A stretch of DNA of 59,033 nucleotides from NCBI GenBank assembly GCA_029558955.1, contig JAKQCW010000095.1:1-59033 (forward strand), given 5' to 3'. A program made the position numbers and the translations under genes. The DNA comes from Chloroflexota bacterium. Its GTDB lineage: Bacteria; Chloroflexota; Anaerolineae; JAAEKA01. The notes beneath the pieces are model-generated. The model ran no database searches, was not told the origin of the DNA, and saw only the letters and a program-made list of their open reading frames with translations. Every line of letters starts with the position of its first letter. Within the stretch, counting starts at the first letter, position 1. Shown piece after piece: positions 32,638-45,242 of this stretch.

Positions 32638-33645
32638 GTGAAACTCATCCTGCCCGTTGCGGGCTATGGCAAACGCATGCGGCCGCACACCTGGTCGCGT
32701 CCCAAGGTGCTGATCGACGTGGCCGGCAAGCCGATGCTGGGTCACGTGCTGGACCAGTTCGACGGCGTCGGCATCGACGAGGTGATCTACATCACCGGCT
32801 GGCTGGGCGAGCAGATCAAGCCCTACGTCGAGGCCAACTATCCCCAGTTCGGCGCTCAGTTCGTGGAGCAGGAGGAGCTGGTGGGCCAGAGCCATGCCAT
32901 CTGGCTGGCCCGGGAGCACATCAGCGGCCCCTGCTTCATCGTTTTTGCCGACACCATCTCGCGCATCGACCTGCGGGCCATGGCGCAGGCGGACGCGGAC
33001 GGCGTGCTGGGCGTCTGGCAGGTGGACGACCCGCGGCGCTTCGGCGTGGCCTTCACCCGGCCCGATGGCACGGTGGAGCGCTGTGTGGAGAAGCCGGAGA
33101 GCGCCGAGCACAAGCTGGCCATCATGGGCGTCTACTTCGTGCGCGAGGGGCGTGACCTGATCGGCGCCATCGAAGAGCAGATGGCCCGCCGGCAGACGCT
33201 CAAGGGCGAGTTCTTCCTGGCCGACGCCTTCAATCTGATGCTGGAGCAGGGCGCGCGCTTCACCACCGAGACCATGACCGTCTGGCAGGACTGCGGCGTG
33301 CCGGCCTATCACCTGGCCACCAACCGCTGGCTGCTGGACCACGGCAGCGACAACAGCCACACCACCTGCGCCCGCTGCGTCAACAGCACCGTCATCCCGC
33401 CGGTTCATCTGGCCGACGACTGCGTGATCGAGAACTCGGTGGTCGGCCCCCATGCCGTGATCGAGGCTGGCTGCCAGGTCGTGGACAGCCGCCTGCGCGA
33501 TGTGATTCTGATGGCCGGCAGCCTGGTGCAGGGCAGCCAGTTGCACGACTCGCTGGTGGGCGAGCGGGTGGAGGTGAAGGGCTACACGGGCAGCTTGAAT
33601 GTTGGCGATGACAGCCAGGTGGCTGGGCGCACAACTGTTGACTAA
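32638..33645 (+). CDS. sugar-1-phosphate nucleotidyltransferase
   Basis: 335 residues from a GTG at 32638 with AAGGA upstream. KLILPVAGYGKRMRPHTWSRPKVLIDVAGKPML is the nucleotidyltransferase signature (G-x-G-x-R-x4-T and the PK-x-L/M lysine), here with RPHTWSRPK. The C-terminal part has left-handed-helix hexapeptide pattern (NSTVIPPVHLADDCVIENSV), as in RmlA/GlmU-type enzymes with a beta-helix tail. It would make a NDP-sugar for glycan synthesis; the sugar is not assigned. A GTG upstream at 32566 inside the heptamer array is rejected. Confidence 0.88.
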   Translation: MKLILPVAGYGKRMRPHTWSRPKVLIDVAGKPMLGHVLDQFDGVGIDEVIYITGWLGEQIKPYVEANYPQFGAQFVEQEELVGQSHAIWLAREHISGPCFIVFADTISRIDLRAMAQADADGVLGVWQVDDPRRFGVAFTRPDGTVERCVEKPESAEHKLAIMGVYFVREGRDLIGAIEEQMARRQTLKGEFFLADAFNLMLEQGARFTTETMTVWQDCGVPAYHLATNRWLLDHGSDNSHTTCARCVNSTVIPPVHLADDCVIENSVVGPHAVIEAGCQVVDSRLRDVILMAGSLVQGSQLHDSLVGERVEVKGYTGSLNVGDDSQVAGRTTVD

Positions 33646-33723
33646 GACGGCGGGCTCGGTCAGGAGACCGGCCCGAGCGGCTGTTTCAAGCAGAGACTTG
33701 ACATGTATCCAGGAGACCAAGCC

Positions 33724-34893
33724 ATGCAAGACCGCATTTCCAAACGGGTGGCCTCGGTGCCCCCCTCGGGCATCCGCAAGTTCTTCGACATCGCCGCCAC
33801 CATGCAGGATGTGATCAGCCTGGGCATCGGCGAGCCGGATTTCGTCACCCCCGACGTGATCCTGCAGGCTGGGCTGGCCAGCCTGAGCCGCGGCGAGACC
33901 CGCTACACCTCCAACTCCGGCACCATCGAGCTGCGCCGCGCGATCAGCCAGAAGACCGAGGCGCTCTACGGCGTCCACTACGACCCGGAAAGCGAGATCC
34001 TGGTGACGGTGGGGGTCAGCGAGGCGCTCTATCTGGCCTTGACCGCGCTGCTGGACCCCGGCGACGAGGTGATCGTGCCGGAGCCCTGCTTCGTGGCCTA
34101 CACGGCCGAGGTGGTTTTCGCCGGCGGCTCCCCGGTGACCATCGCCACCCAGTTCGCCAACGATTTTCAGGTCACCGGCGCCGAGATCGAGGCCGTCCTC
34201 ACCCCGCGCAGCAAGGCGCTGCTGATCGGCTATCCCAACAACCCCACCGGCGCGGTGCTCAGCCGCCAGCGGCTGGAGGAGATCGCCCAGGTCGCCGAGA
34301 AGCATGATCTCATCGTCCTGTCCGACGAGATCTACGACCGGCTGGTCTACGGCGAGCACCGCCACGTCTGCTTCGCCAGCCTGCCGGGGATGAGGGAGCG
34401 CACCATCCACCTGGGCGGCTTCAGCAAGGACTATGCCATGACCGGCTGGCGCATCGGCTATGCCTGCGGGCCGAGGGAGGTGCTGGAGGCCATGCGCAAG
34501 ATCCACCAGTACACCATCATGTCTGCGCCGACCATGGGCCAGGCGGCGGCTGTGACAGCCCTGACCGATCCGCAGGCCGAGGAGGCGGTGCAGGCGATGA
34601 TTGCCAGCTACGACCGGCGCCGCCGGTTGATGGTGGATGGGCTGAACAGCATTGGGCTGACCACCTTCGAGCCGCAGGGCGCGTTCTACGCCTTCCCCAA
34701 CGTCGAGATCAGCGGCATGGACGAGGACACCTTCGCCTGGACGCTGCTGGCGGAGGAGAAGGTGGCCGTGGTGCCCGGCACAGCCTTCGGCGCGGCCGGC
34801 AAGGGCCACGTGCGCGCCTGCTACGCCACGGCCTATGAGCAGATCGAAGAGGCGCTGGAGCGGATGCAGCGCTTCGTGCGTCGCCATGGATGA
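33724..34893 (+). CDS. PLP-dependent aminotransferase, class I/II
   Basis: 389 residues from the ATG at 33724, preferred over 33703 because AGGAG lies nine bases upstream. Motifs: SLGIGEPDFVTP, TRYTSNSGTIELRRAI, PNNPTGAVLS, LSDEIYDRLVYG and the PLP lysine in GGFSKDYAMTGWRIGY. These place it in the aspartate aminotransferase-like fold type I group (PatA/AspC-like). The amino donor is not predictable. It precedes a small gene and a lysine dehydrogenase-like gene, so a role in amino-acid breakdown is possible. Confidence 0.9.
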   Translation: MQDRISKRVASVPPSGIRKFFDIAATMQDVISLGIGEPDFVTPDVILQAGLASLSRGETRYTSNSGTIELRRAISQKTEALYGVHYDPESEILVTVGVSEALYLALTALLDPGDEVIVPEPCFVAYTAEVVFAGGSPVTIATQFANDFQVTGAEIEAVLTPRSKALLIGYPNNPTGAVLSRQRLEEIAQVAEKHDLIVLSDEIYDRLVYGEHRHVCFASLPGMRERTIHLGGFSKDYAMTGWRIGYACGPREVLEAMRKIHQYTIMSAPTMGQAAAVTALTDPQAEEAVQAMIASYDRRRRLMVDGLNSIGLTTFEPQGAFYAFPNVEISGMDEDTFAWTLLAEEKVAVVPGTAFGAAGKGHVRACYATAYEQIEEALERMQRFVRRHG

Positions 34894-34922
34894 GCAGGCC
34901 ATGGCAGCCTGGAGTGACACAC

Positions 34923-35210
34923 ATGACTGAACTTCGTTTTGTGCTGACGGTGGACGACAAACGGCGGCTCAACCTGCCCGACGGCGTGCCCTTCGAGCCG
35001 GGCGAGCCGGTGCATCTGCTGTGGGATGGCCGGGTCTTGCAGGTCTCGCGCACCAAGCCCAAGAAGCTGGCCGACGCCTACGCCCAGGTGAAGAAGGACG
35101 CCTCGCGCGTCCTGGAAACTGACGAGCTGAGCCGCCGACTGGCCGAGGATGAGGCGCGACGGCGGCGCAAATTCGAGGAACTGTTCGGCGGACCTGCCGG
35201 GAAAGACTGA
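34923..35210 (+). CDS. small hypothetical protein
   Basis: 95 residues, starting MTELRFVLTVDDKRRLNLP. The first half, with FEPGEPVHLLWDGRVLQV, resembles a compact beta-rich AbrB-like swapped-hairpin fold, and the second half is strongly charged (KKDASRVLETDELSRRLAED, then EARRRRKFEELF), probably helical. A DNA-binding or adaptor role is a guess. It sits seven bases before the dehydrogenase gene and 30 after the aminotransferase, so it is part of the same unit. Confidence 0.6.
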   Translation: MTELRFVLTVDDKRRLNLPDGVPFEPGEPVHLLWDGRVLQVSRTKPKKLADAYAQVKKDASRVLETDELSRRLAEDEARRRRKFEELFGGPAGKD

Positions 35211-35216
35211 GGCTGG

Positions 35217-36371
35217 ATGGTTTCCTACATCGTTCTTGGCGCCGGTCGCCAGGGCACGGCCGCGGCCTATGACCTGGCCCGCTTCGGCGACGCGGCGCGC
35301 ATCACGCTGGCCGACGCCGATCTGGCCGTGGCCACGGCGGCCGCGGCGCGTGTGGCCCAGCTCAGCGGCCGGTCGGTGGTGCAGGCGGTCCAGCTCGACG
35401 TGACCGACGGGCCGGCGGTTGCGGCCGCGCTGGCCGGCCATCACGTGGCGCTCAGCGCGGTACCCTACTATTTCAACCTACCGCTGACCCATGCCGCGAT
35501 CGCGGCCGGCCTCTCCTTCTGCGATCTGGGGGGCAACACGGAGATCGTGCGCCAACAGCACGCGCTGGATGCCGACGCGCGCGCGGCCGGCGTGGCCATC
35601 GTCGCCGACTGCGGCATGGGGCCGGGCATGGGCAACAACCTGGCCGTCTACGCCATGAGCCTGCTGGACCAGCCGCAGCAGGTGATGATCTACGACGCCG
35701 GCCTGCCGCAGGCGCCAGAGCTGCCCTGGCAATACCTGGCCACCTTCAACATGGAAGGGCTGATCAACGAGTATTACGGCGGCATGACGGTGTTGCGCGA
35801 CGGCGAGATCGTCCATCTGCCCTGCTTCAGCGAGCTGGAGACGATCCATGTGCCGGGCGTCGGCCATCTGGAGGCCTTCGTGCTGGCCGGCGGCGTCTCG
35901 ACCGCGCCGTGGACCTTTCAGGGCCTGCTGCAAAGCTATGAATTGAAGGTCTGCCGCTACCCCGGAACCTTTGCCCAGCTCAAGGCCTTTTCCGACCTGG
36001 GCCTCTTCGATCCAGAGCCGGTGCAGGTGGGTCAGGCCAGCATCCGGCCGCGCGATCTCTTCCGGGCGCTCTACGAGCCGCAGGTGCGCCGGCCGGTGAT
36101 GCGCGATGTCTGCCTGATCCGGGCGCGGGCAACCGGCTTGAAGGCCGGCCGGCCGGCCATGGTCCAGGTGGATCTGGTGGACCGATATGATGAGGCCACC
36201 GGTTTCACGGCCATGGAGCGCACCACCGGCTGGCATCTGGCCATCGTGGCGGCCATGCTGGCGCGCGGCGAGATCGCGCCCGGCGCGGCCCCGCTGGAGG
36301 TCGCCGTGCCGGCCCAGGCCTTCATGGAGCAAGCGCGCCGGCGAGGATTTGTGATCACACGTAACTCGTAA
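35217..36371 (+). CDS. saccharopine/lysine 6-dehydrogenase-like oxidoreductase
   Basis: 384 residues. The NAD(P)-binding motif IVLGAGRQGTAAAYDLARFGD is at the N-terminus (residues 4-24), followed by SAVPYYFNLPLTHAAIAAGL, FCDLGGNTEIVRQQ and IVADCGMGPGMGNNLA, characteristic of the saccharopine dehydrogenase/lysine 6-dehydrogenase family. The latter deaminates lysine to a cyclic imine; the substrate here is inferred only. Its last residues (VITRNS) are read from the start of a heptanucleotide array that also gives the TAA stop. Confidence 0.83.
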   Translation: MVSYIVLGAGRQGTAAAYDLARFGDAARITLADADLAVATAAAARVAQLSGRSVVQAVQLDVTDGPAVAAALAGHHVALSAVPYYFNLPLTHAAIAAGLSFCDLGGNTEIVRQQHALDADARAAGVAIVADCGMGPGMGNNLAVYAMSLLDQPQQVMIYDAGLPQAPELPWQYLATFNMEGLINEYYGGMTVLRDGEIVHLPCFSELETIHVPGVGHLEAFVLAGGVSTAPWTFQGLLQSYELKVCRYPGTFAQLKAFSDLGLFDPEPVQVGQASIRPRDLFRALYEPQVRRPVMRDVCLIRARATGLKAGRPAMVQVDLVDRYDEATGFTAMERTTGWHLAIVAAMLARGEIAPGAAPLEVAVPAQAFMEQARRRGFVITRNS

Positions 36372-36579
36372 TGCGTAATGCGTAACCCGGAGCTGTCCAT
36401 CCTTGTGACTGAGGATGGACAGCTCCGGGTTACGAGTCACGTGTCACCCCTCACGCCCAACCACCCACCCCCACCGCCAAAGCCGTCAATTCCGGGTTAC
36501 GAGTTACGAGTTACGAGTTACGCTCCCATCCCCACCGCCAAAGCCGTCAATTCCGATTACGCATTACGCATTACGCATC
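36360..36579. repeat. CGTAAYN heptanucleotide arrays and hairpin before gatB
   Basis: A forward array (CGTAACTCGTAATGCGTAAT) is followed by a perfect 22-bp inverted repeat (36381-36402 with 36413-36434, 10-base loop), then by reverse-oriented heptamers (GTTACGAGTTACGAG, later ATTACGCATTACGC). Between them the 27-bp segment CCCCCACCGCCAAAGCCGTC and onward appears twice (36468 and 36529). The region provides the stop codon of the upstream gene and ends nine bases before gatB. Confidence 0.85.
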
Positions 36580-36587
36580 AACCACCC

Positions 36588-38069
<1,482 letters not shown>

Positions 38070-38107
38070 ACAACTGCGTTGATTCGCCGTTTGTCTTCGG
38101 TGTTGGG

Positions 38108-38113
38108 TATAAT
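38108..38113 (+). promoter_or_regulatory. -10 element for the HEAT-repeat gene
   Basis: Perfect TATAAT, 39 bp before the start at 38153. The -35 region is weak. Confidence 0.5.
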
Positions 38114-38152
38114 AGCTCCACTAGCCATCCAACTCGATGAAAGGAACCTATC

Positions 38153-38551
38153 ATGTTTGAAAACACCGCTCAGGCCATCGCCGCCTTGCAAGACGCCAAG
38201 CTTGCAGAGAAGCAGCGCGTCGATGCCGCGCATTTCCTGGGTGCTGACCCAAGCCCTGAGGCCATCGCCGCGTTGGTGACGGCGTTGGAGGATGACGATC
38301 ACGGCGTGCGCTGGGCGGCCGGCTCCGCCCTGGGCCACCTGGGCGAGGCGGCCCTGCCGGCGCTGCTCAATGCGCTGACGGCGCCCGGCGTCGATAAAAC
38401 GCTGCGCGACGGCGCCCGCCATGTGCTGACCGACAACTCCAGCGCCCAGGTGCGCGAGCTCAGCGTGCCGCTGGTCAAGGCGCTCAAGGGGCCTGAGGCC
38501 GATATCGCCGCCATGCAGGAAGCGCAGAAGCTGCTGGCGATCTATCGTTAG
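38153..38551 (+). CDS. HEAT-repeat protein
   Basis: 132 residues, all alpha-helical repeats: AIAALQDAKLAEKQRVDAAH, EAIAALVTALEDDDHGVRWA (with AAGSALGHLG), and ALPALLNALTAPGVDKTLRD. The pattern (A-x-x-L-x2-A-L-x-D-x-x-x-V-R-x-x-A) is that of PBS-lyase-like HEAT repeats, a protein-binding scaffold. AAGGA lies upstream of the ATG. A pentapeptide-repeat gene follows after 40 bases. Partner unknown. Confidence 0.82.
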   Translation: MFENTAQAIAALQDAKLAEKQRVDAAHFLGADPSPEAIAALVTALEDDDHGVRWAAGSALGHLGEAALPALLNALTAPGVDKTLRDGARHVLTDNSSAQVRELSVPLVKALKGPEADIAAMQEAQKLLAIYR

Positions 38552-38591
38552 AGCGGGAGGGCAGGCGTTCGACCCGACGCGAGGCGCGACC

Positions 38592-39056
38592 ATGCAGAAA
38601 TTCTACTCCGAAGACGATGTCAGAGAGACGGTGCGTCAGGCCCGGTCGCAGGGTGTGACGCCGCTGCTCAGCCGCCGCGATCTGTCGTCGCTGGGCCTCT
38701 ACGGGGCTGATCTGGCCGGCGTGGATTTCAGCGGCTCAGACCTGGGCAACATCAATCTGACGCGCAGCAACCTGAGGGGCGCCTCCCTGGCCGGCGCCAA
38801 TCTGGGCAGCGCCGACCTGGCGCAGGCCAACCTGGAGGGCGCCAACCTCAGCGGAGCCAACCTGTTCGGCGCCAACCTGCGCGGGGCGGTGCTCAGAAAC
38901 GCCGACCTGAGCGGCGCCGTCCTCAGCGAGGCGGTGCTGAGCGATGCGGATCTGACCGGCGCCGACCTGAGCAACGCCCAGTTCAACCAGTACACCCGTT
39001 GGAGCATCGGCTTCGACGCCATCGCGCTGGGGGCGGTGTTCAGATTGTCCTCCTGA
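38592..39056 (+). CDS. pentapeptide-repeat protein
   Basis: 154 residues. A leader of about 30 residues (MQKFYSEDDVRETVRQARSQ) precedes about twenty pentapeptides of the A(D/N)LXX type (GADLAGVDFSGSDLGNINLT and onward), predicting a right-handed quadrilateral beta-helix. The last 20 residues return to ordinary sequence with an IALGAVFRL tail. No signal peptide. Function unknown; such proteins can act as scaffolds or, rarely, as DNA mimics that bind gyrase. Confidence 0.88.
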   Translation: MQKFYSEDDVRETVRQARSQGVTPLLSRRDLSSLGLYGADLAGVDFSGSDLGNINLTRSNLRGASLAGANLGSADLAQANLEGANLSGANLFGANLRGAVLRNADLSGAVLSEAVLSDADLTGADLSNAQFNQYTRWSIGFDAIALGAVFRLSS

Positions 39057-39094
39057 TTTCGCCTGACTGCCTGAGTGTTGGGGGAGACCTTCGT

Positions 39095-39124
39095 TTGACA
39101 CGCGTTCCCTGGGCGTGCTAAAAT
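39095..39124 (+). promoter_or_regulatory. promoter of acs
   Basis: TTGACA (39095-39100), 18-bp spacer, TAAAAT (39119-39124), followed 43 bp later by the acs start. Confidence 0.7.
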
Positions 39125-39167
39125 TGCGCCACCTTTGAACCAAAGCCGTCGCAGGAGGACTAACGCC

Positions 39168-41078
39168 ATGGATCGCACCGCCGATATCGTCGCCTCGGAA
39201 CACGAGGTCTATTACCCGTCGCCAGAGGTCGTCGCCGCGGCCCATATCAAGAGCTACGACGAGGTCTACGCCCGAGCCCTGCAAGACCCGCTGGCCTTCT
39301 GGGCCGAGCAGGCCGGCCAGTTGGAATGGTACCGGCCATGGGACCAGGTGCTGGACGAGTCCGGCGCCCCCTTCTACAAGTGGTTTGTGGGCGGCCAGAC
39401 CAACATCGTGCTCAACGCGTTGGACCGCCACATCAAGACCTGGCGCAGAAACAAGCTGGCGTTGATCTGGGAGGGAGAGCCGGGCGACAAGGTGACGCTC
39501 AGCTATCTGGGCCTGCACCGCGAGGTCAGCAAGTTCGCCAACGTGCTGCGCAGCATGGGGGTGCGCAAGGGGGACCGGGTGACCATCTACATGGGGCGCA
39601 TCCCGGAGCTGCCCATCGCCATGCTGGCCTGCGCCAAGATCGGCGCGGTACATTCGGTGGTCTACGGCGGCTTCAGCGAGCAGGCGTTGGCCGACCGCAT
39701 CGAGGATGCCCAGAGCCGCGTGCTGATCACGGCCGACGGCGCCTGGCTGCGCGGCAAGACGGTGGATCTGAAGCAGATGGCCGACGAGGCGATCCACCGC
39801 TCGCCGGTGGTCGAGCATGTGATCGTGGTCAAACGCACCGGCCAGCCGGTCAACATGGAGGCCGGCCGCGACTACTGGTACCATGATCTGATGACCCTGC
39901 CCATCGCGTCGGCGCACTGCGCCACCGAGGTGATGGACGCCGAGGATCCGCTCTACATCCTCTACACCTCCGGCACCACCGGCAAGCCCAAGGGATTGCT
40001 GCACACCCACGGCGGCTACGCGGTACACATCAGCACCACCCTGGCCTGGGCCTTCGACCTGAAGGAGGAGGATCGCTGGTGGTGCGCGGCCGATCCGGGC
40101 TGGGTCACCGGCCACAGCTACATCGTCTATGCGCCGCTGATCCTGGGCGCTACCAGCTTCATCTACGAGGGCGCGCCCAACCATCCCTACCCCAACCGCT
40201 GGTGGAAGATGATCGAGCACTACGGCATCACCATCCTCTACACCGCGCCCACAGCCATCCGCGGCCTGATGCGCTTCGGCGACGCCTGGCCGGCCCGCCA
40301 TGACCTGAGCACCCTGCGCCTGCTGGGCAGCGTGGGGGAGCCGATCAACCCGGAGGCCTGGCGCTGGTATCACACCGTCATCGGCAAGGGCAAGTGTCCC
40401 ATCATCGACACCTGGTGGCAGACTGAGACCGGCGGCTTCATGATCAATCCGCTCCCCTCCATGCCGCTCAAACCCGGCTCCGGCGCGCTGCCCTTCCCCG
40501 GCATCGAGGCCGAGGTGGTGGACGAGGAGGGCGATCCCGTCCAGGCCAACGAGGATGGCTACCTGGTGGTCAAGCGTCCCTGGCCTGGCATGGCCCGCAC
40601 CGTCTACGGCGATCCGGCGCGCTATCGCAGCCAGTACTGGGAGCGTTTCAAGGAGCAGGGCTACTATCTGACCGGCGACTCGGCGCGCCGGGACGCGGAC
40701 GGCTATTTCTGGGTCATCGGCCGCATCGACGACGTGATCAAGGTCAGCGGCTACCGCCTGGGCACGGCCGAGGTGGAGAGCGCGCTGGTCAGCCATCCAG
40801 CCGTGGCCGAGGCCGCGGTGATCGGCATGCCTGACGAGGTGCGCGGCAATGTGATCTGGGCCTACTGCATCCTGCGCAGCGGCTTCGAGGGGAGCGACCG
40901 GCTGGTGGACGAGCTCAAGAACCATGTGCGGCACGAGACCGGCCCCATCGCCATGCCCAGCAAGATCGAGTTCGTGGATATGCTGCCCAAGACCCGCTCC
41001 GGCAAGATCATGCGGCGCGTGCTCAAGGCGCGTGCCCTGGGCAAGGATGCCGGCGACATCTCGACGCTGGAGGCCTGA
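39168..41078 (+). CDS. acs: acetyl-CoA synthetase (AMP-forming)
   Basis: 636 residues from the ATG at 39168, with AGGAGG eight bases upstream; an ATG at 39135 lies further from any such site. The P-loop [72 protein letters not shown] and the acetylatable catalytic lysine in [14 protein letters not shown] are all present. It converts acetate, ATP and CoA to acetyl-CoA via acetyl-AMP. Propionate use cannot be excluded. Monocistronic, between its own promoter and a strong terminator. Confidence 0.95.
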   Translation: MDRTADIVASEHEVYYPSPEVVAAAHIKSYDEVYARALQDPLAFWAEQAGQLEWYRPWDQVLDESGAPFYKWFVGGQTNIVLNALDRHIKTWRRNKLALIWEGEPGDKVTLSYLGLHREVSKFANVLRSMGVRKGDRVTIYMGRIPELPIAMLACAKIGAVHSVVYGGFSEQALADRIEDAQSRVLITADGAWLRGKTVDLKQMADEAIHRSPVVEHVIVVKRTGQPVNMEAGRDYWYHDLMTLPIASAHCATEVMDAEDPLYILYTSGTTGKPKGLLHTHGGYAVHISTTLAWAFDLKEEDRWWCAADPGWVTGHSYIVYAPLILGATSFIYEGAPNHPYPNRWWKMIEHYGITILYTAPTAIRGLMRFGDAWPARHDLSTLRLLGSVGEPINPEAWRWYHTVIGKGKCPIIDTWWQTETGGFMINPLPSMPLKPGSGALPFPGIEAEVVDEEGDPVQANEDGYLVVKRPWPGMARTVYGDPARYRSQYWERFKEQGYYLTGDSARRDADGYFWVIGRIDDVIKVSGYRLGTAEVESALVSHPAVAEAAVIGMPDEVRGNVIWAYCILRSGFEGSDRLVDELKNHVRHETGPIAMPSKIEFVDMLPKTRSGKIMRRVLKARALGKDAGDISTLEA

Positions 41079-41157
41079 TCGCTGTCAGCCCTGCGCCTCT
41101 TGGCCGGCCAATTCAAGACTCCTCGACCTGTCGGGAGCTCGGAGTCTGGTCACTTTC

Positions 41158-41190
41158 AGCCCTGCGCGTTGCGACGCGCAGGGCTTGTTT
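41158..41190 (+). terminator. intrinsic terminator after acs
   Basis: Perfect 12-bp stem (41158-41169 with 41174-41185) around TGCG, followed by TGTTT. The remainder of the gap to 41407 has a 7-bp hairpin (AACTTCG/CGAAGTT, 41245-41264) and a TAGAAT (41326-41331) that may be the -10 of pgm; no gene is seen. Confidence 0.75.
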
Positions 41191-41407
41191 GTGGCAGCAG
41201 CCGGGCCGCGCTTCCGCCTGGAAACTTCGACGCCATCAGCGGCAAACTTCGATTGGGCGAAGTTGTGAACTGCTGGTAAACTGCCGGCAAAGGATTCTGT
41301 GATGGAGTTTTCAGGCGATTTGGTGTAGAATAGGACGCCAGCTTATCTGTCGTGGCCGGGCGCCTGCCGAAGCAACCTGGCCAGCATCGATCTGCACAGG
41401 AGATACC

Positions 41408-43054
<1,647 letters not shown>

Positions 43055-43116
43055 AAGCAACCATGGCCATCGACCGGCCCGGACGTCCACCGTCAAATCG
43101 GTCGAGAGGAAATCCA

Positions 43117-43632
43117 ATGGACTACACGGTTCGCTTGATCCCCGAACGGAAGCGCATCGCGCTGGTGGCGCATGACAACAAGAAACAGGACCTCCTGGAG
43201 TGGGCCGCCTGGAACCGGTCGCTCCTGGCGGAACATGAGCTGTACGCCACCGGCACGACAGGCAAGCTGCTGGAAGAGATACTCGGCACGTCGGTTCACA
43301 AGTTTCAAAGTGGGCCGCTGGGCGGAGACCAGCAGATCGGCGGCAAGATCGCGGAGGGCGAAATCGATTTCATGATCTTCTTCTGGGATCCGCTGTCGCC
43401 TCAGCCCCACGATACGGACGTCAAGGCCTTGCTGCGCATCGCCGTGGTCTGGAACATCCCGGTAGCCTGCAACCGCGCCACCGCCGACTTCATGATTTCC
43501 TCGTCCCTGATGACTGGCGAGTATCAACGTCTGGTCGTGGACTATCAGCCCTATCGCGAACGGCAGGTCGAGGCGTTGGTGGAGGAAACCATGGAGGAGC
43601 TGGAGGAGGAGCTGGGGCTGGCCCATATCTGA
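43117..43632 (+). CDS. mgsA: methylglyoxal synthase
   Basis: 171 residues from the ATG at 43117 with GAGAGGA upstream. RIALVAHDNKKQDLLEWA, LYATGTTGKLLEE, SGPLGGDQQIGGKI with the catalytic aspartate region, and IDFMIFFWDPLSPQPHDTDV are diagnostic. It converts dihydroxyacetone phosphate to methylglyoxal and phosphate, a bypass relieving sugar-phosphate stress. An acidic tail (EETMEELEEELG) extends beyond the E. coli length. An upstream in-frame ATG at 43063 is not favoured. Confidence 0.93.
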   Translation: MDYTVRLIPERKRIALVAHDNKKQDLLEWAAWNRSLLAEHELYATGTTGKLLEEILGTSVHKFQSGPLGGDQQIGGKIAEGEIDFMIFFWDPLSPQPHDTDVKALLRIAVVWNIPVACNRATADFMISSSLMTGEYQRLVVDYQPYRERQVEALVEETMEELEEELGLAHI

Positions 43633-43735
43633 GCCAGGCCGCAGCCCCCTGCGACGACGAGGCGCGCCTTCTGCCCCCTCCCGGCCGGCGCAGCGCAGCT
43701 ACACCCCTTGAAAGCGCACAGGAGAGCAGCGACCC

Positions 43736-45199
43736 ATGACGCAAGCGGATATTGCAATGATTGGCCTGGCTGTGATGGGCCAGAACCTGGTGATGAACAT
43801 GGCCGACCACGGCTTCACCGTGGCGGTCTACAATCGCACCACCGCCGTGGTGGACAGCTTCGTCGCCGGCCCCGCCAAGGGCATGCGCATCATCCCCACC
43901 CATTCGCTGGAGGAGCTGGTCGCGACGCTGAAGCGCCCGCGGCGGGTGATGATGCTGGTCAAGGCCGGCCAGCCGGTGGATGCCTTCATCGAGCGGTTGA
44001 TTCCGATCCTCGAGCCGGGCGATATCATCATCGACGGCGGCAACTCCAACTACGAGGACACCATGCGGCGCACCTCAGCCGTCGAGGCCAGAGGGCTGCT
44101 GTACATCGGCGCGGGAGTCTCCGGCGGCGAGGAGGGCGCGCGCCATGGCCCTTCCATCATGCCCGGCGGCTCGCCGGCCGCCTGGCCCGCGGTCAAGCCG
44201 ATCCTCCAGGCCATCGCGGCCAAGGCGCCTGAGGGCGATCCCAATGGCGTGCCCTGCTGCGACTGGGTGGGGGAGAACGGGGCAGGTCACTTCGTCAAGA
44301 TGGTGCACAACGGCATCGAATATGGCGACATGCAGATCATCGCCGAGGCCTATCACCTGCTGAAGGAGGGCCTGGGGCTGTCCAATGACGAGATGAGCGC
44401 CATCTTTGCACGGTGGAACCAGGGCTTCCTGGAGTCCTATCTGATCGAGATCACGGCCGACATCCTGCGCTACCGCGACGAAAGGGGCCAGGCGATCGTC
44501 GATCTGATCCTGGACAGCGCAGGTCAGAAGGGCACCGGCAAGTGGACCGTTTCGGCCGCGCTGGAGCAGAGCACGCCGCTGACGCTGGTCGGCGAGGCGG
44601 TGTTTGCCCGCTTCCTTTCGGCGCTGGTCGATGAGCGCGCCGCGGCTGCGGCCAGCCTGCCCGGCCCTGCCGCGTCGTTCGACGGCGATCGGGCCGCGCT
44701 GCTGGCCGATCTGGAGCAGGCTGTCTACGCGGCCAAGGTGGCCTCCTACGCCCAGGGCTACATGCTGATGCGTTCGGCCGCGGCGGCCTATGGCTGGCGG
44801 CTGAACCTGGGCGGCATTGCCCTGATGTGGCGCGGCGGCTGCATCATTCGCTCGGCCTTTCTGGGCAAGATCAAGGAGGCCTTCGACGCCGATCCCGCCC
44901 TGGACAACCTGCTGCTGGCGCCCTATTTCAGGGATGTCCTGATCACCGCCGACGCTGGCTGGCGCCGTGTGGTGGCCGCCGCCGTGCAGTTGGGCATCCC
45001 TGCACCGGCGCTCTCCAGCGCCCTGGCCTTCTACGACGGCTACCGCCGCCGCCGCCTGCCCGCCAACCTGACCCAGGCCCAGCGCGACTACTTCGGCGCG
45101 CACACCTACGAGCGAATCGATCAGCCGCGCGGCCAGTTCTTTCACACCAACTGGACCGGCCACGGCGGCGACGTGACCGCCCGCGCCTATCAGGCCTAG
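43736..45199 (+). CDS. gnd: 6-phosphogluconate dehydrogenase (decarboxylating)
   Basis: 487 residues. The coenzyme motif IGLAVMGQNLVMNMADHGF (with NRTT), the substrate-binding GVSGGEEGARHGPSIMPGG, the catalytic HFVKMVHNGIEYGDMQ and GTGKWTVSAAL mark the long, dimeric Gnd form. It converts 6-phosphogluconate and NAD(P)+ to ribulose-5-phosphate. GGAG lies upstream. It is followed by gntK; a MITE-like element now separates the two. Confidence 0.95.
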   Translation: MTQADIAMIGLAVMGQNLVMNMADHGFTVAVYNRTTAVVDSFVAGPAKGMRIIPTHSLEELVATLKRPRRVMMLVKAGQPVDAFIERLIPILEPGDIIIDGGNSNYEDTMRRTSAVEARGLLYIGAGVSGGEEGARHGPSIMPGGSPAAWPAVKPILQAIAAKAPEGDPNGVPCCDWVGENGAGHFVKMVHNGIEYGDMQIIAEAYHLLKEGLGLSNDEMSAIFARWNQGFLESYLIEITADILRYRDERGQAIVDLILDSAGQKGTGKWTVSAALEQSTPLTLVGEAVFARFLSALVDERAAAAASLPGPAASFDGDRAALLADLEQAVYAAKVASYAQGYMLMRSAAAAYGWRLNLGGIALMWRGGCIIRSAFLGKIKEAFDADPALDNLLLAPYFRDVLITADAGWRRVVAAAVQLGIPAPALSSALAFYDGYRRRRLPANLTQAQRDYFGAHTYERIDQPRGQFFHTNWTGHGGDVTARAYQA

Positions 45200-45242
45200 C
45201 GGCGCAGGCGCACGCCGGCCGGAAACGCCTTGGCAAGGACCG

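Noticed and set aside
32575..34920. Very long open frame on the minus strand across the nucleotidyltransferase and aminotransferase genes
   Set aside because: It is antisense to two clear gene families, has no recognisable domain, and its His/Gly/Ala/Val-rich composition is typical of reverse frames in GC-rich coding DNA.
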